Part shown: piece by piece, positions 10,637-19,904 of the stretch
Layout: every line of letters begins with the position of its first letter
Numbering within the stretch: position 1 is the first letter of the stretch
The notes under the pieces: model-generated
Database searches by the model: none
What the model saw: only the letters and a program-made list of their open reading frames with translations
Told to the model about the DNA's origin: nothing
NCBI GenBank assembly: GCA_963708855.1
Contig: CAVPUM010000018.1
Location: forward strand, 17,901 to 81,900
DNA: 64,000 nt
Source of the DNA: CAIWHR01 sp963708855
Lineage (GTDB): Bacteria; Pseudomonadota; Gammaproteobacteria; Burkholderiales; Casimicrobiaceae
Direction: 5' to 3'
Position numbers and translations under genes: made by a program

Positions 10637-10822
10637 GTGACGGCGCAGAAAAAGATCAGGGTGCAGCTCTTCAAGAGCACCGCGAGCGCGAAGGAGAGCC
10701 ACCGTGCGACGGTCCGCGGGCTCGGCCTCAAGTGGACGAACCACTCGGTCGATGTCGTCGACACGCCCGCCACGCGCGGCATGATCGACAAGGTGAGCTA
10801 CATGGTCAAGGTTGTCGGATAG
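10637..10822 (+). CDS. rpmD: 50S ribosomal protein L30
   Basis: 61 residues from a GTG start two bases after rpsE; the open frame extends upstream only as a shadow of rpsE. The motif VRGLGLKWTNHSV and the terminal IDKVSYMVKVV strand identify L30. The GTG is chosen because it gives the usual length. Confidence 0.95.
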   Translation: MTAQKKIRVQLFKSTASAKESHRATVRGLGLKWTNHSVDVVDTPATRGMIDKVSYMVKVVG

Positions 10823-10839
10823 GGAAACCGGAGCACGCG

Positions 10840-11271
10840 ATGCGTCTTAACACGATCAAGCCCGCCGAAGGCTCGAACAAGGCCCGGCGCCGCGTCGGCC
10901 GCGGCATCGGCTCCGGACTCGGCAAGACCGCGGGCCGTGGCCACAAGGGCCAGAAGTCACGCTCGGGCGGCTTCCACAAGGTCGGCTTCGAAGGCGGTCA
11001 GATGCCGCTGCAGCGCCGCCTGCCCAAGCGCGGTTTCGTGTCGACGACGCGCAACGACACCGCCGAGGTGCGCCTGTCCGATCTCGCGAAGCTGCCGGTC
11101 GCGGAGATCGACTTCCTCGCGCTCAAGGCGGCGGGCGTCGTGCCGACGCTCGCCAAGGCGGCGAAGGTGATCAAGGCAGGTACCTTGACCAAAGCCGTGA
11201 AGCTGACCGGCATCGCGGTGACCAAGGGCGCGAAGGCGGCCATCGAAGCCGCCGGCGGCAGCGTCGCCTGA
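10840..11271 (+). CDS. rplO: 50S ribosomal protein L15
   Basis: 143 residues, MRLNTIKPAEGSNKARRRVG, with a glycine/lysine/arginine-rich N-terminal extension (GRGHKGQKSRSGG) that runs through 23S rRNA and the GGQMPLQRRLPKRGF signature. The gene is intact and precedes secY as usual. Confidence 0.97.
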   Translation: MRLNTIKPAEGSNKARRRVGRGIGSGLGKTAGRGHKGQKSRSGGFHKVGFEGGQMPLQRRLPKRGFVSTTRNDTAEVRLSDLAKLPVAEIDFLALKAAGVVPTLAKAAKVIKAGTLTKAVKLTGIAVTKGAKAAIEAAGGSVA

Positions 11272-11302
11272 ACGGCAGCGCCAACTCGAACACAGGAACA
11301 CA

Positions 11303-12625
11303 GTGGCCACGACCAACCCGGCTCTGAAGACAGGATCCAAGTACGCCGATCTCAAGCGGCGGCTGTGGTTCCTGCTGGGCGCGCTCATCGTGTACCGGAT
11401 CGGCACGCACATCCCGGTGCCGGGCATCAACTCGTCCGTGCTGGACGAGCTGTTCCGCTCGCAGCAGGGCGGCATCCTCGGCCTGTTCAACGTGTTTTCC
11501 GGCGGCGCCCTGCAGCGGTTCTCGATCCTCGCGCTCGGCATCATGCCGTACATCTCGGCGTCGATCATCATGCAGCTCTGCACGGTGGTCGTCCCGTCGC
11601 TCGAGGCGATCAAGAAGGAAGGCGAAGCCGGACGCCGCAAGATCACGCAGTACACCCGTTACGCGACGCTCGGCCTCGCGTTCTTCCAGGCGCTCGGCAT
11701 CTCGGTCGCGCTGGAGGCGCAGGCGGGCCTCGTGCTCGAACCGGGCCTCGCCTTCCGCCTCATTACCGCCGTGACGCTGGTCACCGGCACGATGTTCCTG
11801 ATGTGGCTCGGCGAGCAGATCACGGAGCGCGGCCTGGGCAACGGCATCTCGCTGCTGATCTTCGCCGGGATCGCCGCGGGCCTGCCCAGCGCGATCGGCC
11901 AGACGCTCGAGCAGCTCAATACCGGCGCCTATTCGATACCGCTGGTGCTGGGCATCGCCGCCCTCGTGATCGCGTGACCGCCTTCGTCGTCTTCGTCGAG
12001 CGCGCGCTGCGCAAGATCCTGGTCAATTACGCGAAGCGCCAGGTCGGCAACAAGGTCTACCAGGGCCAGAGCTCGCATCTGCCGCTCAAGCTCAACATGG
12101 CCGGGGTCATCCCGCCCATCTTCGCGTCGTCGATCATCCTGTTCCCGGCCACGCTCGCGTCGTGGTTCGGCGCCGGCGAGGGAACGATCTGGCTGCGCGA
12201 CCTCGCGGCGGCCCTCGGCCCGGGGCAGCCCGTGCACGAGATCCTGTACGCGAGCGCGATCATCTTCTTCTGCTTCTTCTACACGGCGCTGCAGTACAAC
12301 CCGAAGGAGACCGCGGAGAACCTGAAGAAGAGCGGCGCGTTCATTCCCGGCTACCGGCCCGGCGACCAGACGGCCAAGTACATCGAGAAGATCACGCTGC
12401 GGCTGACGCTGCTGGGTTCGCTCTACCTGGTCGATCGTGTGCTTCATCCCGAATTTCCTGATCGCGTGGAAAAACGTGCCGTTCTACTTCGGCGGCACGT
12501 CGCTCCTGATCATCGTCGTGGTCACCATGGACTTCATGACGCAGGTGCAGGCCTACATGATGTCGCAGCAGTACGAGAGCCTGCTGAAGAAGGCGAATTT
12601 CAAGGGTGGGTTGCCCACGCGCTGA
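11303..12625 (+). CDS. secY: Preprotein translocase channel SecY (two frameshifts)
   Basis: A GTG start gives MATTNPALKTGSKYADLKRR, followed by the ten-helix SecY channel. The plug region GGALQRFSILALGIMPYIS and the cytoplasmic loop GYRPGDQTAKYIEK are recognisable. The frame breaks near 11974 (missing G) and again near 12431 (one extra base); correction gives about 440 residues ending ANFKGGLPTR. SecY is essential, so both indels are probably sequencing errors. The TGA overlaps the infA ATG. Confidence 0.93.
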
Positions 12626-12843
12626 TGTCGAAGGAAGACACGATCCAGATGCAGGGCGAGATCCTGGAAATGCTGCCGAACGCAACGTTCCGGGTGAAGT
12701 TGGAGAACGGGCACGTGGTGCTGGGGCATATCTCGGGCAAGATGCGGATGCACTACATCAAGATACTGCCGGGCGACAAGGTGACGGTGGATCTGACGCC
12801 GTACGATCTGACCCGGGCGCGGATCATTTTCCGCGCGAAATGA
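12625..12843 (+). CDS. infA: Translation initiation factor IF-1
   Basis: 72 residues, MSKEDTIQMQGEILEMLPNA, an OB-fold factor that occupies the ribosomal A site during initiation. Its place between secY and rpmJ is typical of betaproteobacteria. The start overlaps the secY stop (TGATG). Valine and glycine codons lean to GTG and GGG in places, a milder form of the bias seen in tuf. Confidence 0.96.
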   Translation: MSKEDTIQMQGEILEMLPNATFRVKLENGHVVLGHISGKMRMHYIKILPGDKVTVDLTPYDLTRARIIFRAK

Positions 12844-12861
12844 CAGGCAAGGGGTGGCGAC

Positions 12862-12975
12862 ATGAAGGTTCTGGCTTCGGTGAAGAAGATCTGCCGCAAC
12901 TGCAAGATCATCCGGCGCAACGGCGTCGTGCGGGTCATCTGCACGGATCCGCGGCACAAGCAGCGGCAAGGCTGA
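12862..12975 (+). CDS. rpmJ: 50S ribosomal protein L36
   Basis: 37 residues starting MKVLASVKKICRNCKIIRR. The four zinc ligands of the C+ form are present: Cys11, Cys14, Cys27 and His32. It lies 18 bases after infA and 27 before rpsM, in the expected order. The gene is short but unambiguous. Confidence 0.96.
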   Translation: MKVLASVKKICRNCKIIRRNGVVRVICTDPRHKQRQG

Positions 12976-13002
12976 CCAACTCGTATTCGACAGGGTAGAA
13001 CA

Positions 13003-13386
13003 ATGGCCCGTATTGCAGGCGTCAACATTCCCAACCACCAGCACGCGGAGATCGCGCTGACGGCGGTGTACGGCATCGGCCGTCCGCGCGCCAAGGCGAT
13101 TTGCGTCGCGGCCGGGATCAAGGGCACGGCGAAGATCAAGGACCTGTCCGATGCGGACATGGACCGGCTGCGCGAGCAGTTGCAGAAGTTCACCGTCGAA
13201 GGCGATCTGCGGCGCGAGGTGACGATGAGCATCAAGCGGCTGATGGATCTCGGCTGCTACCGGGGCGTCCGCCATCGCCGCGGACTGCCGGTGCGCGGCC
13301 AGCGCACGCGCACCAACGCGCGCACGCGCAAGGGCCCGAAGAAGTCGCGCTCGGGCATGAGCAAGCCGGCGCCGACCTCCAAGTAA
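13003..13386 (+). CDS. rpsM: 30S ribosomal protein S13
   Basis: 127 residues, MARIAGVNIPNHQHAEIALT, with the helix-hairpin-helix YGIGRPRAK and the basic C-terminal tail RGQRTRTNARTRKGP that contacts P-site tRNA. It is the first gene of the alpha operon and is intact. Confidence 0.97.
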   Translation: MARIAGVNIPNHQHAEIALTAVYGIGRPRAKAICVAAGIKGTAKIKDLSDADMDRLREQLQKFTVEGDLRREVTMSIKRLMDLGCYRGVRHRRGLPVRGQRTRTNARTRKGPKKSRSGMSKPAPTSK

Positions 13387-13405
13387 CGCGGAAGGACAGG
13401 ACAGA

Positions 13406-13813
13406 ATGGCAACAGCACCGCAGAACCCGAAGGCCGGCGCCCGTGTGCGCAAGAAGGTCAAGAAGAACGTCGCCGAAGGCATCGCGCACATCCACGCGTC
13501 GTTCAACAACACGATCATCACGATCACCGACCGGCAGGGCAACGCCCTCTCGTGGGCGACCTCCGGGGGCGCGGGCTTCAAGGGCTCGCGCAAGTCGACG
13601 CCGTTCGCCGCGCAGGTGGCGGCCGAGAAGGCCGGCCGCGTCGCGGTCGAATGCGGCATCAAGAACCTCGAGGTTCGCATCAAGGGCCCCGGCCCGGGCC
13701 GCGAGTCCGCCGTGCGCGCGCTGAATGCGCTCGGCATCAAGATCACGAGCATTTCGGACGTGACGCCGATTCCGCACAACGGCTGCCGCCCGCCGAAGCG
13801 CCGCCGGATTTGA
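13406..13813 (+). CDS. rpsK: 30S ribosomal protein S11
   Basis: 135 residues. The conserved core includes HIHASFNNTIITITDRQGN and the terminal PIPHNGCRPPKRRRI. It is a platform protein contacting mRNA upstream of the P site. The gene is intact; 113 non-coding bases separate it from rpsD. Confidence 0.97.
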   Translation: MATAPQNPKAGARVRKKVKKNVAEGIAHIHASFNNTIITITDRQGNALSWATSGGAGFKGSRKSTPFAAQVAAEKAGRVAVECGIKNLEVRIKGPGPGRESAVRALNALGIKITSISDVTPIPHNGCRPPKRRRI

Positions 13814-13926
13814 CGTCGGTCACGACACCAGGAGGCAGGTAGGCGGCGCGGCGACTGCGCTTCAGTTGCTCCCGGCTTCCCGACTTTTCACCGTTTCGCG
13901 TATTCACCGGATCACAGGACAGCAAA

Positions 13927-14550
13927 GTGGCTCGATACACCGGACCCAAATGTAAACTCGCGCGCAGGGAAGGCACCGACCTTTTCCTGAAGAGCGCGCG
14001 GCGCTCGCTCGACTCCAAGTGCAAGCTCGACACCAAGCCGGGCCAGCACGGGGTGAGGTCGGGGATGCGCATGTCGGACTACGGCAATCAGCTGCGCGAG
14101 AAGCAGAAGCTGCGCCGGACCTACGGCATCCTCGAACGGCAGTTCCGCCGCTACTTCGGCGAGGCCGCCCGGCGCAAGGGCTCGACGGGCACGAATCTGC
14201 TGCAATTGCTCGAGTCGCGCCTCGACAACGTCGTGTACCGGATGGGGCTCGGCTCGACGCGCGCCGAGGCGCGCCAGCTCGTCACGCACGGCTCGATCAC
14301 CGTCAACGGCAGGGTGCAGAACGTGCCGTCCGCGCTGGTCAAGACGGCGGACGTCGTCGGCGTGACCGAAAAGGCCAAGGGCCAGCTGCGGATCCAGGAC
14401 GCGCTGCAGCTCGCCGAAAAGGTCGGCTTCCCGTCCTGGGTCGAGGTCGACGTGAAGAAGATGGCCGGCACGTTCAAGGGCGCGCCGGATCGCTCGGAGT
14501 TTGGCCAGGACATCAATGAAAGCCTGGTGGTCGAGTTGTATTCGAAGTAA
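13927..14550 (+). CDS. rpsD: 30S ribosomal protein S4
   Basis: 207 residues from a GTG start, MARYTGPKCKLARREGTDLF, followed by an S4 RNA-binding domain with GSTRAEARQLVTHGSI. Only two cysteines occur in the N-terminal region, so the zinc-knuckle form is absent. S4 nucleates small-subunit assembly and can regulate the alpha operon. Confidence 0.97.
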   Translation: MARYTGPKCKLARREGTDLFLKSARRSLDSKCKLDTKPGQHGVRSGMRMSDYGNQLREKQKLRRTYGILERQFRRYFGEAARRKGSTGTNLLQLLESRLDNVVYRMGLGSTRAEARQLVTHGSITVNGRVQNVPSALVKTADVVGVTEKAKGQLRIQDALQLAEKVGFPSWVEVDVKKMAGTFKGAPDRSEFGQDINESLVVELYSK

Positions 14551-14630
14551 ACGTCGGGCGTGGATTAGACCGCGACCGACACGTTGTCTTAATCGCGTGT
14601 TCCCGTCTTGAACCCGCATAAAGGTTCCGC

Positions 14631-15608
14631 ATGCAGAGCAATGTCCTGTTGAAACCGCGCATCATCGACGTGCAGTCCAGCTCGCCGTTCCACGCCAAGG
14701 TGGTGATGGAGCCGTTCGAGCGCGGGTACGGCCATACGCTGGGCAACGCGCTCCGGCGCGTGCTGCTCTCGTCGATGCCCGGGTATGCCCCGACCGAGGT
14801 CCGGATCACGGGCGTGCTGCACGAGTATTCGGCGCTCGACGGCGTGCAGGAGGATGTCGTCGACATCCTGCTCAATCTCAAGGGGGTCGTGCTGAAGCTG
14901 CACAATCGCGACCACGTCCTGCTGAAGCTCGCCAAGACCGGGGAAGGTCCGATCACGGCCGCGGACATCGAGCCCAACCACGACGTCGAGATCATCAATC
15001 CCGAGCACCTGATCGCGCATCTCACCGCCGGCGGCAAGATCGAGATGGAGATCAAGGTCGAAAAGGGCCGTGGCTACCAGCCGGCGACGGCGCGTGTGAA
15101 GCCGGATGGCGGGCGCACGATCGGCAGCATCCTGCTCGACGCGTCGTTCAGCCCGGTCCGTCGCGTGAGCTACGCGGTCGAGAGCGCGCGGGTCGAGCAG
15201 CGCACCGATCTCGACAAGCTGGTGCTGGACATCGAGACCAACGGCGTGGTCGAGCCCGAGCAGGCGGTTCGGTATGCCGCGTCCGTCCTGGTCGAGCAGT
15301 TGTCGGTCTTCGCGGACCTGCAGGGCACCGACCAGCCGGCCACCGAGCGTTCGTCGCCGCAGGTCGACCCGATCCTGCTGCGCCCGGTCGACGACCTCGA
15401 GTTGACGGTCCGCTCGGCGAACTGTCTCAAGGCGGAGAACATCTATTACATCGGCGACCTGATCCAGCGCACCGAGACGGAGCTGCTCAAGACCCCGAAC
15501 CTCGGCCGCAAGTCGCTGAACGAGATCAAGGAAGTGCTCGCTTCGCGCGGGCTGTCGCTGGGCATGAAACTCGAGAACTGGCCTCCGGCTGGTCTTGACC
15601 GCCCCTAA
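14631..15608 (+). CDS. rpoA: RNA polymerase alpha subunit
   Basis: 325 residues. The N-terminal dimerisation domain has RGYGHTLGNALRRVLLSSMPG near residue 35. The C-terminal domain, from about residue 250, has the helix-hairpin-helix signature LKTPNLGRKSLNEIKEVL that binds UP elements and activators. The gene is intact, with a short purine-rich ribosome binding site (AAAGG). Confidence 0.98.
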   Translation: MQSNVLLKPRIIDVQSSSPFHAKVVMEPFERGYGHTLGNALRRVLLSSMPGYAPTEVRITGVLHEYSALDGVQEDVVDILLNLKGVVLKLHNRDHVLLKLAKTGEGPITAADIEPNHDVEIINPEHLIAHLTAGGKIEMEIKVEKGRGYQPATARVKPDGGRTIGSILLDASFSPVRRVSYAVESARVEQRTDLDKLVLDIETNGVVEPEQAVRYAASVLVEQLSVFADLQGTDQPATERSSPQVDPILLRPVDDLELTVRSANCLKAENIYYIGDLIQRTETELLKTPNLGRKSLNEIKEVLASRGLSLGMKLENWPPAGLDRP

Positions 15609-15646
15609 TTCTCGCCCCCGCGCGCGAAAACGAAGGAAGCAGAAAC

Positions 15647-16036
15647 ATGCGCCACCGCCACGGCTTGCGGAAACTGAACCGCACGAGCAGCCATCGCCTC
15701 GCGATGCTGCGCAACATGACCAACTCGCTGCTCACGCACGAGGTCATCCGGACCACGCTGCCCAAAGCCAAGGAGCTGCGCCGGGTTGCGGAGCCGATGA
15801 TCACGCTCGCCAAGGAGCCGACACTCGCCAATCGGCGGCTGGCCTTCAACCGGCTGCGCGATCGCGACGTCGTCACCAAGCTGTTCAACGAGCTCGGCCC
15901 GCGCTACAAGGCGCGCCCGGGGGGCTATCTGCGCATCCTCAAATTCGGCTTCCGGGTGGGGGACAAGGCGCCGATGGCGCTCGTGGAGCTGGTGGACCGC
16001 CCGGAACAGGCTCCGGCCGAGCCCAAGACCGAATAG
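15647..16036 (+). CDS. rplQ: 50S ribosomal protein L17
   Basis: 129 residues, MRHRHGLRKLNRTSSHR, with a C-terminal GGYLRILKFGFRVGDKAPMA strand. L17 lies at the base of the exit tunnel. It is the last gene of the alpha operon and is followed by a strong terminator. Confidence 0.97.
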   Translation: MRHRHGLRKLNRTSSHRLAMLRNMTNSLLTHEVIRTTLPKAKELRRVAEPMITLAKEPTLANRRLAFNRLRDRDVVTKLFNELGPRYKARPGGYLRILKFGFRVGDKAPMALVELVDRPEQAPAEPKTE

Positions 16037-16061
16037 CACCGTCACGGCGGAGGAAATATAG

Positions 16062-16086
16062 CCGGGCCCTGCGCCCGGTTTTTTTT
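16062..16086 (+). terminator. Rho-independent terminator after rplQ
   Basis: A six-base GC stem CCGGGC (16062-16067) pairs with GCCCGG (16073-16078) and is followed directly by eight Ts. It ends the ribosomal alpha operon. Confidence 0.9.
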
Positions 16087-16158
16087 CGTGCTATGCGCCA
16101 GTGCACATGGGGAGGCGTCATGGGATCGACCCCCGGCGGCGCGCACGGCCACTGCCAG

Positions 16159-16197
16159 CGCGTCCGCGACGCGTCGCCGCGGCGCGTCGCGGACGCG
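16159..16197. repeat. Perfect 15-bp inverted repeat before asnS
   Basis: CGCGTCCGCGACGCG at 16159-16173 and its exact reverse complement at 16183-16197 are separated by 9 bases. It ends nine bases before a TATCAT -10-like box (16206-16211) for asnS, so it could be an operator or a leader structure. No T-run follows it. Confidence 0.6.
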
Positions 16198-16285
16198 TCC
16201 TCCGGTATCATATCGCGCCCACTCGCGACGCCGGGCTGCCGGCCAATTCGGCGCGGGGCAATCATTCATTGAGCAAGGGCTTGCG

Positions 16286-17686
16286 ATGACCTTTCTGACT
16301 TGTGCGGAGATTCTCGCGGGGCGGGCGCCGAAGGACTCGCCGGTCACCCTCAGGGGCTGGGTGCGCACGCGGCGCGATTCCAAGGCCGGCATCTCGTTCG
16401 TCCACCTTTCCGACGGTTCCTGTTTTCATCCCGTTCAGGTCGTCGCGGCCAATTCGCTGCCCAACTACGCGGACGAGGTTTTGCATCTCACGGCCGGTTG
16501 CGCGGTGGAGGCGGTCGGAACGATCGTGCCGTCGCCGGCGAAAGGGCAGCCCTTCGAGATGCAGGCTGGTTCGATCAGGATAGTCGGCTGGGTCGAGGAC
16601 CCGGACACCTACCCCATCCAGCCGAAGCCGCACACGCTCGAGTTCCTGCGCGAAGTCGCCCATTTGCGGCCGCGCACGAACGTCATCGGCGCGGTGACGC
16701 GCGTGCGTCACACGATCGCGCAGTCGATCCACCGGTTTTTCCACGAGCAGGGCTTCGTGTGGGTGAACACGCCCATCATCACGACATCGGATGCGGAAGG
16801 GGCCGGCGAGCTGTTCCGCGTTTCGACGCTGGATCTCGCGAACCTGCCGCGCAGACCGGAGGGGAAGGTCGACTACACGCAGGATTTCTTCGGGCGCGAA
16901 ACGTTCCTCACGGTGTCGGGGCAATTGAACGTCGAGGCCTACTGCATGGCGCTGTCCAGGGTCTACACGTTCGGGCCGACGTTCCGCGCGGAGAATTCGA
17001 ACACCAGCCGGCACCTCGCGGAATTCTGGATGATCGAGCCGGAGATCGCCTTCGCCGATCTGGCCGACAATGCGACGCTGGCGGAGGCGCTGCTGAAGCA
17101 CATTTTCCGGACGGTGCTGGACGAGCGAGCGGACGACATGGCCTTTTTCGAGGAGCGCATCGAGAAGGGCGTCATTGCCAAGCTGCAGGGCATCGTCGAC
17201 TCGGAGTTCGTGCGGATGGACTACACCGAGGCGATACGCGTCCTCGAGCGCGCGAAGCAGAAGTTCGAATTTCCGGTCAGATGGGGCATCGACCTGCAAT
17301 CCGAGCACGAGCGCTACGTTTCCGAGAAACATGCCGGCAAGCCGGTCGTGCTGATGAACTATCCGAAGGATATCAAGGCCTTCTACATGCGGTTGAACGA
17401 TGACGATCGCACCGTCGCGGCGATGGATGTGCTCGCGCCCGGAATCGGGGAGATCATCGGCGGCAGCCAGCGCGAAGAGCGGCTCGGTGTCCTCGATGCC
17501 CGGATGGCCGAGGCGGGGATGGACCGCGAGCACTACGGCTGGTATCGCGACCTGCGCCGGTACGGCACGGTCCCGCATGCGGGCTTCGGTCTCGGCTTCG
17601 AGCGCACCGTTGCCTACGTTACCGGCCTTTCCAACGTGCGCGACGTCATTCCGTTCCCCCGAACGCCGGGGAATGCGCGGTATTGA
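16286..17686 (+). CDS. asnS: Asparagine--tRNA ligase
   Basis: 466 residues, a class II synthetase. An N-terminal OB-fold anticodon-binding domain (RGWVRTRRDSKAGISFVHL) is followed by a catalytic domain with motif 2 (FGPTFRAENSNTSRHLAEFW) and motif 3 (GFGLGFERTVAYVTG). The retained IEPE motif and overall length favour AsnRS over AspRS. The ATG at 16286 is chosen because it lies close to the family start; the frame is open further upstream through a low-complexity stretch. It stands alone after the ribosomal block. Confidence 0.95.
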   Translation: MTFLTCAEILAGRAPKDSPVTLRGWVRTRRDSKAGISFVHLSDGSCFHPVQVVAANSLPNYADEVLHLTAGCAVEAVGTIVPSPAKGQPFEMQAGSIRIVGWVEDPDTYPIQPKPHTLEFLREVAHLRPRTNVIGAVTRVRHTIAQSIHRFFHEQGFVWVNTPIITTSDAEGAGELFRVSTLDLANLPRRPEGKVDYTQDFFGRETFLTVSGQLNVEAYCMALSRVYTFGPTFRAENSNTSRHLAEFWMIEPEIAFADLADNATLAEALLKHIFRTVLDERADDMAFFEERIEKGVIAKLQGIVDSEFVRMDYTEAIRVLERAKQKFEFPVRWGIDLQSEHERYVSEKHAGKPVVLMNYPKDIKAFYMRLNDDDRTVAAMDVLAPGIGEIIGGSQREERLGVLDARMAEAGMDREHYGWYRDLRRYGTVPHAGFGLGFERTVAYVTGLSNVRDVIPFPRTPGNARY

Positions 17687-17748
17687 GCGTCTGCCGAATC
17701 GACCAGGGCAGCCACGACCGGGCGAACTGCGCGGCGGAGCCTTTCCGA

Positions 17749-19008
17749 TCAGGCTGCGGACGGCTTGGGCGGCAGGGCGATCCGGTGGTCGATGCTGTAC
17801 AGGTAATCGCGGAAGACATGCTCCGCGTCCAGCAACTGATAGCTGCCATCGGGCAGACGGTGCGTCGTGTCCTTGAGCCGGTAGGTATTCTGGCCGCAGG
17901 TCCAGCAATCGAAGTTGCGCATGTGCGTGCACAGGCAGGTCTTGTCCCGGACGGACAGGTTCTTTCCGTCCGGGTGCTTTTCCAGCTCGCGATTGTAGGC
18001 CTCGTGATACGAGCAATTGCCTGACGCGTCGAGGAGGTAACCGTAGGCCTCGCAGTTGGGCCGGATGCCGGAACCTATGGCCGGGCTTCCCTTCAGCATG
18101 CGCATCGGGTAGCCCGTCGGCGAAATGAGATTGACCTCGATGTCGTCCTCGTCGGCCTTCAGATACTCCTGCTTGATCTTGTCGGGCAGGCCGCATTCCC
18201 GGGTGGCGGTGAAGCGCGTGGCGACCTGCACCGCCGCGGCGCCGGCTTCGAGGAACTCCACCGCGTCGCTGCCGGTGAAGATCCCGCCCGCCGGGATAAC
18301 GGGAATGTCCAGCCGCTCCTGCGCGAGGTACCGGTGGATCTCGTTCACGATGGCCTTGAGGTCGTACTGCGCCCAGTCGAGGCCGAAGCCGAGATGCCCG
18401 CCGGCGAGCGGTCCTTCCACGATGATGTAGTCGGGCAGGCGGTCGAGGCGCGCACTCTTGCGCAGGAACAGCAGCAGCGCACGCAGGGAAGAAACGATGA
18501 TGCCGAACTTCACGTCGCGAAACCGCGGATGATCCTCCACCAGTGCGAGGGATCCCAGGTGCAGTCCGGCGCTCAGCGTAATGCCGTCGATGCCGCCGTC
18601 CATCGCCGACGCGAGGCGCACGCGCAGCGTGTCGCGCGGGCTGCCCATGGTGAGCTTTTCCATGCAGTTGATGAAGATCAGGCCATCGCCCTGCTTGGCC
18701 TCCATGGTCCTGCCCACGTGCAGCCTCGTCGCCTCGGCCAGCCGCTCGAGATCAAATTGCACCACCGACTTGTCGGCATTGAAGATGTTGTACTTGTATT
18801 TTTTCTGTTTCTCGCTCACGAACCCGGTCTTGAAGCGCCGGTCGGAAACCGCGGGAACCATCGCGTCGGAAATGTGGCCGATTCCGCCGAGCCGGGCCGC
18901 GACGAGTGCCAGCTCGGCGGTGGAAATGTCGACACCCATCCCCCCGGTCACGATCGGTACCAGCTCCTTGTTCCCGAGCCGCAACCGGAAATCATCGACG
19001 CGCTTCAT
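17749..19008 (-). CDS. Nitronate monooxygenase family protein
   Basis: 419 residues of the flavin-dependent nitronate monooxygenase / 2-nitropropane dioxygenase family, TIM-barrel enzymes that oxidise alkyl nitronates to carbonyl compounds and nitrite. PIVTGGMGVDISTAELA at the start, GPLAGGHLGFGL mid-protein and PVIPAGGIFTGSDAVEFLEAG are FMN- and phosphate-binding elements. The C-terminal 100 residues hold six cysteines (NCE, NCS, TCLC, DCWTC), an extension not found in the shortest family members and possibly a metal site. It lies downstream of the ABC importer genes on the same strand. The substrate is unknown. Confidence 0.85.
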   Translation of the reverse strand: MKRVDDFRLRLGNKELVPIVTGGMGVDISTAELALVAARLGGIGHISDAMVPAVSDRRFKTGFVSEKQKKYKYNIFNADKSVVQFDLERLAEATRLHVGRTMEAKQGDGLIFINCMEKLTMGSPRDTLRVRLASAMDGGIDGITLSAGLHLGSLALVEDHPRFRDVKFGIIVSSLRALLLFLRKSARLDRLPDYIIVEGPLAGGHLGFGLDWAQYDLKAIVNEIHRYLAQERLDIPVIPAGGIFTGSDAVEFLEAGAAAVQVATRFTATRECGLPDKIKQEYLKADEDDIEVNLISPTGYPMRMLKGSPAIGSGIRPNCEAYGYLLDASGNCSYHEAYNRELEKHPDGKNLSVRDKTCLCTHMRNFDCWTCGQNTYRLKDTTHRLPDGSYQLLDAEHVFRDYLYSIDHRIALPPKPSAA

Positions 19009-19010
19009 CA

Positions 19011-19080
19011 GTGCCCGCCCGGCCGCCCGAAGGGCACTGACTGCCCCCGCGGGGGGCAGCGAACGCAGTGAGCGTGGGGG
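19011..19080 (-). repeat. Dispersed palindromic repeat, copy 3
   Basis: Read on the minus strand it has the core ACGCTCACTGCGTTCGCTGC, then CCCCCCGCGGGGGC, then a GCCCTTCGGGCGGCC arm, as in the copies at 3571-3642 and 10006-10081. It lies between the ABC ATPase gene and the nitronate monooxygenase gene, close to the latter's start codon. Confidence 0.78.
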
Positions 19081-19102
19081 TCGTTCATTTCGGGAGTCTG
19101 CC

Positions 19103-19888
19103 TCAAGCCGCGACGGCGACCTTCAAGGCCTCGACACGGATCTCCTCGGTGAGGCGCGCCTTCAGCGCCGAGAATTCAGGCGTGGTCTTCACCGTGTAGA
19201 GCCGCGGATGCGGCAGGTCGACGGCAACTTCGGCCTTGATCCGCCCAGGCCGCGCGCTCATCACGATGACGCGCCCCGCCATGAAGATCGCCTCCTCGAT
19301 ATCGTGCGTGACGAAGAGGACGGTCTTCTGCTCCGCCTCCCAGATGCCGAGCAGCAGTTCCTGCATCAGCGAACGGGTCTGGTTGTCGAGCGCGCCGAAG
19401 GGCTCGTCGAGCAGCAGGATCTTCGGGTCGTTCGCGAGCGCGCGGGCAATGGCCGTGCGCTGCTGCATGCCGCCGGAGAGCATCTTCGGATAATGGTGCT
19501 CGAAGCCGGCGAGCCCGACGCGTTCGACGTAATGCGCGGCGATCTCGTCCTGCCGCGCCTGTGGCATCGCCTTCTCGCGCAGGCCGAAGCAGATGTTCTC
19601 GCGGACGGTGAGCCACGGGAACAGCGTGTACGACTGGAACACCATGCCGCGGTCGGCGCCCGGCGCGGCGACCGGCGTGCCGTCCAGCACCACGCGGCCG
19701 GTCGTCGGCGTGTCGAGACCGGCGACGATGCGCAGCAGCGTCGACTTGCCGCAACCGGATGGCCCGAGGATCGTGATGAAGTCGTTGTCCCGAACCTTGA
19801 GCGCGGTCGGCTGCAGCGCAACGGTGGGCGCGCCGCCGCGCACGCCGGGAAATGTCCGGCCGACGCCCTCGATCGCGAGCTTGCTCAT
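19103..19888 (-). CDS. ABC transporter ATPase (nitrate/sulfonate/taurine type)
   Basis: 261 residues. Walker A is GPSGCGKST, the ABC signature MLSGGMQQR, Walker B ILLLDEPFGALD, and the switch histidine lies in VTHDIEEA, matching the SsuB/TauB/NrtD group. The ATG at 19888 has GGGGAG just upstream; an alternative ATG at 19912 overlaps the permease stop. It works with the permease and periplasmic protein encoded immediately upstream. The transported compound cannot be read from the sequence. Confidence 0.92.
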   Translation of the reverse strand: MSKLAIEGVGRTFPGVRGGAPTVALQPTALKVRDNDFITILGPSGCGKSTLLRIVAGLDTPTTGRVVLDGTPVAAPGADRGMVFQSYTLFPWLTVRENICFGLREKAMPQARQDEIAAHYVERVGLAGFEHHYPKMLSGGMQQRTAIARALANDPKILLLDEPFGALDNQTRSLMQELLLGIWEAEQKTVLFVTHDIEEAIFMAGRVIVMSARPGRIKAEVAVDLPHPRLYTVKTTPEFSALKARLTEEIRVEALKVAVAA

Positions 19889-19904
19889 CGGGCTCCCCGC
19901 GCGC

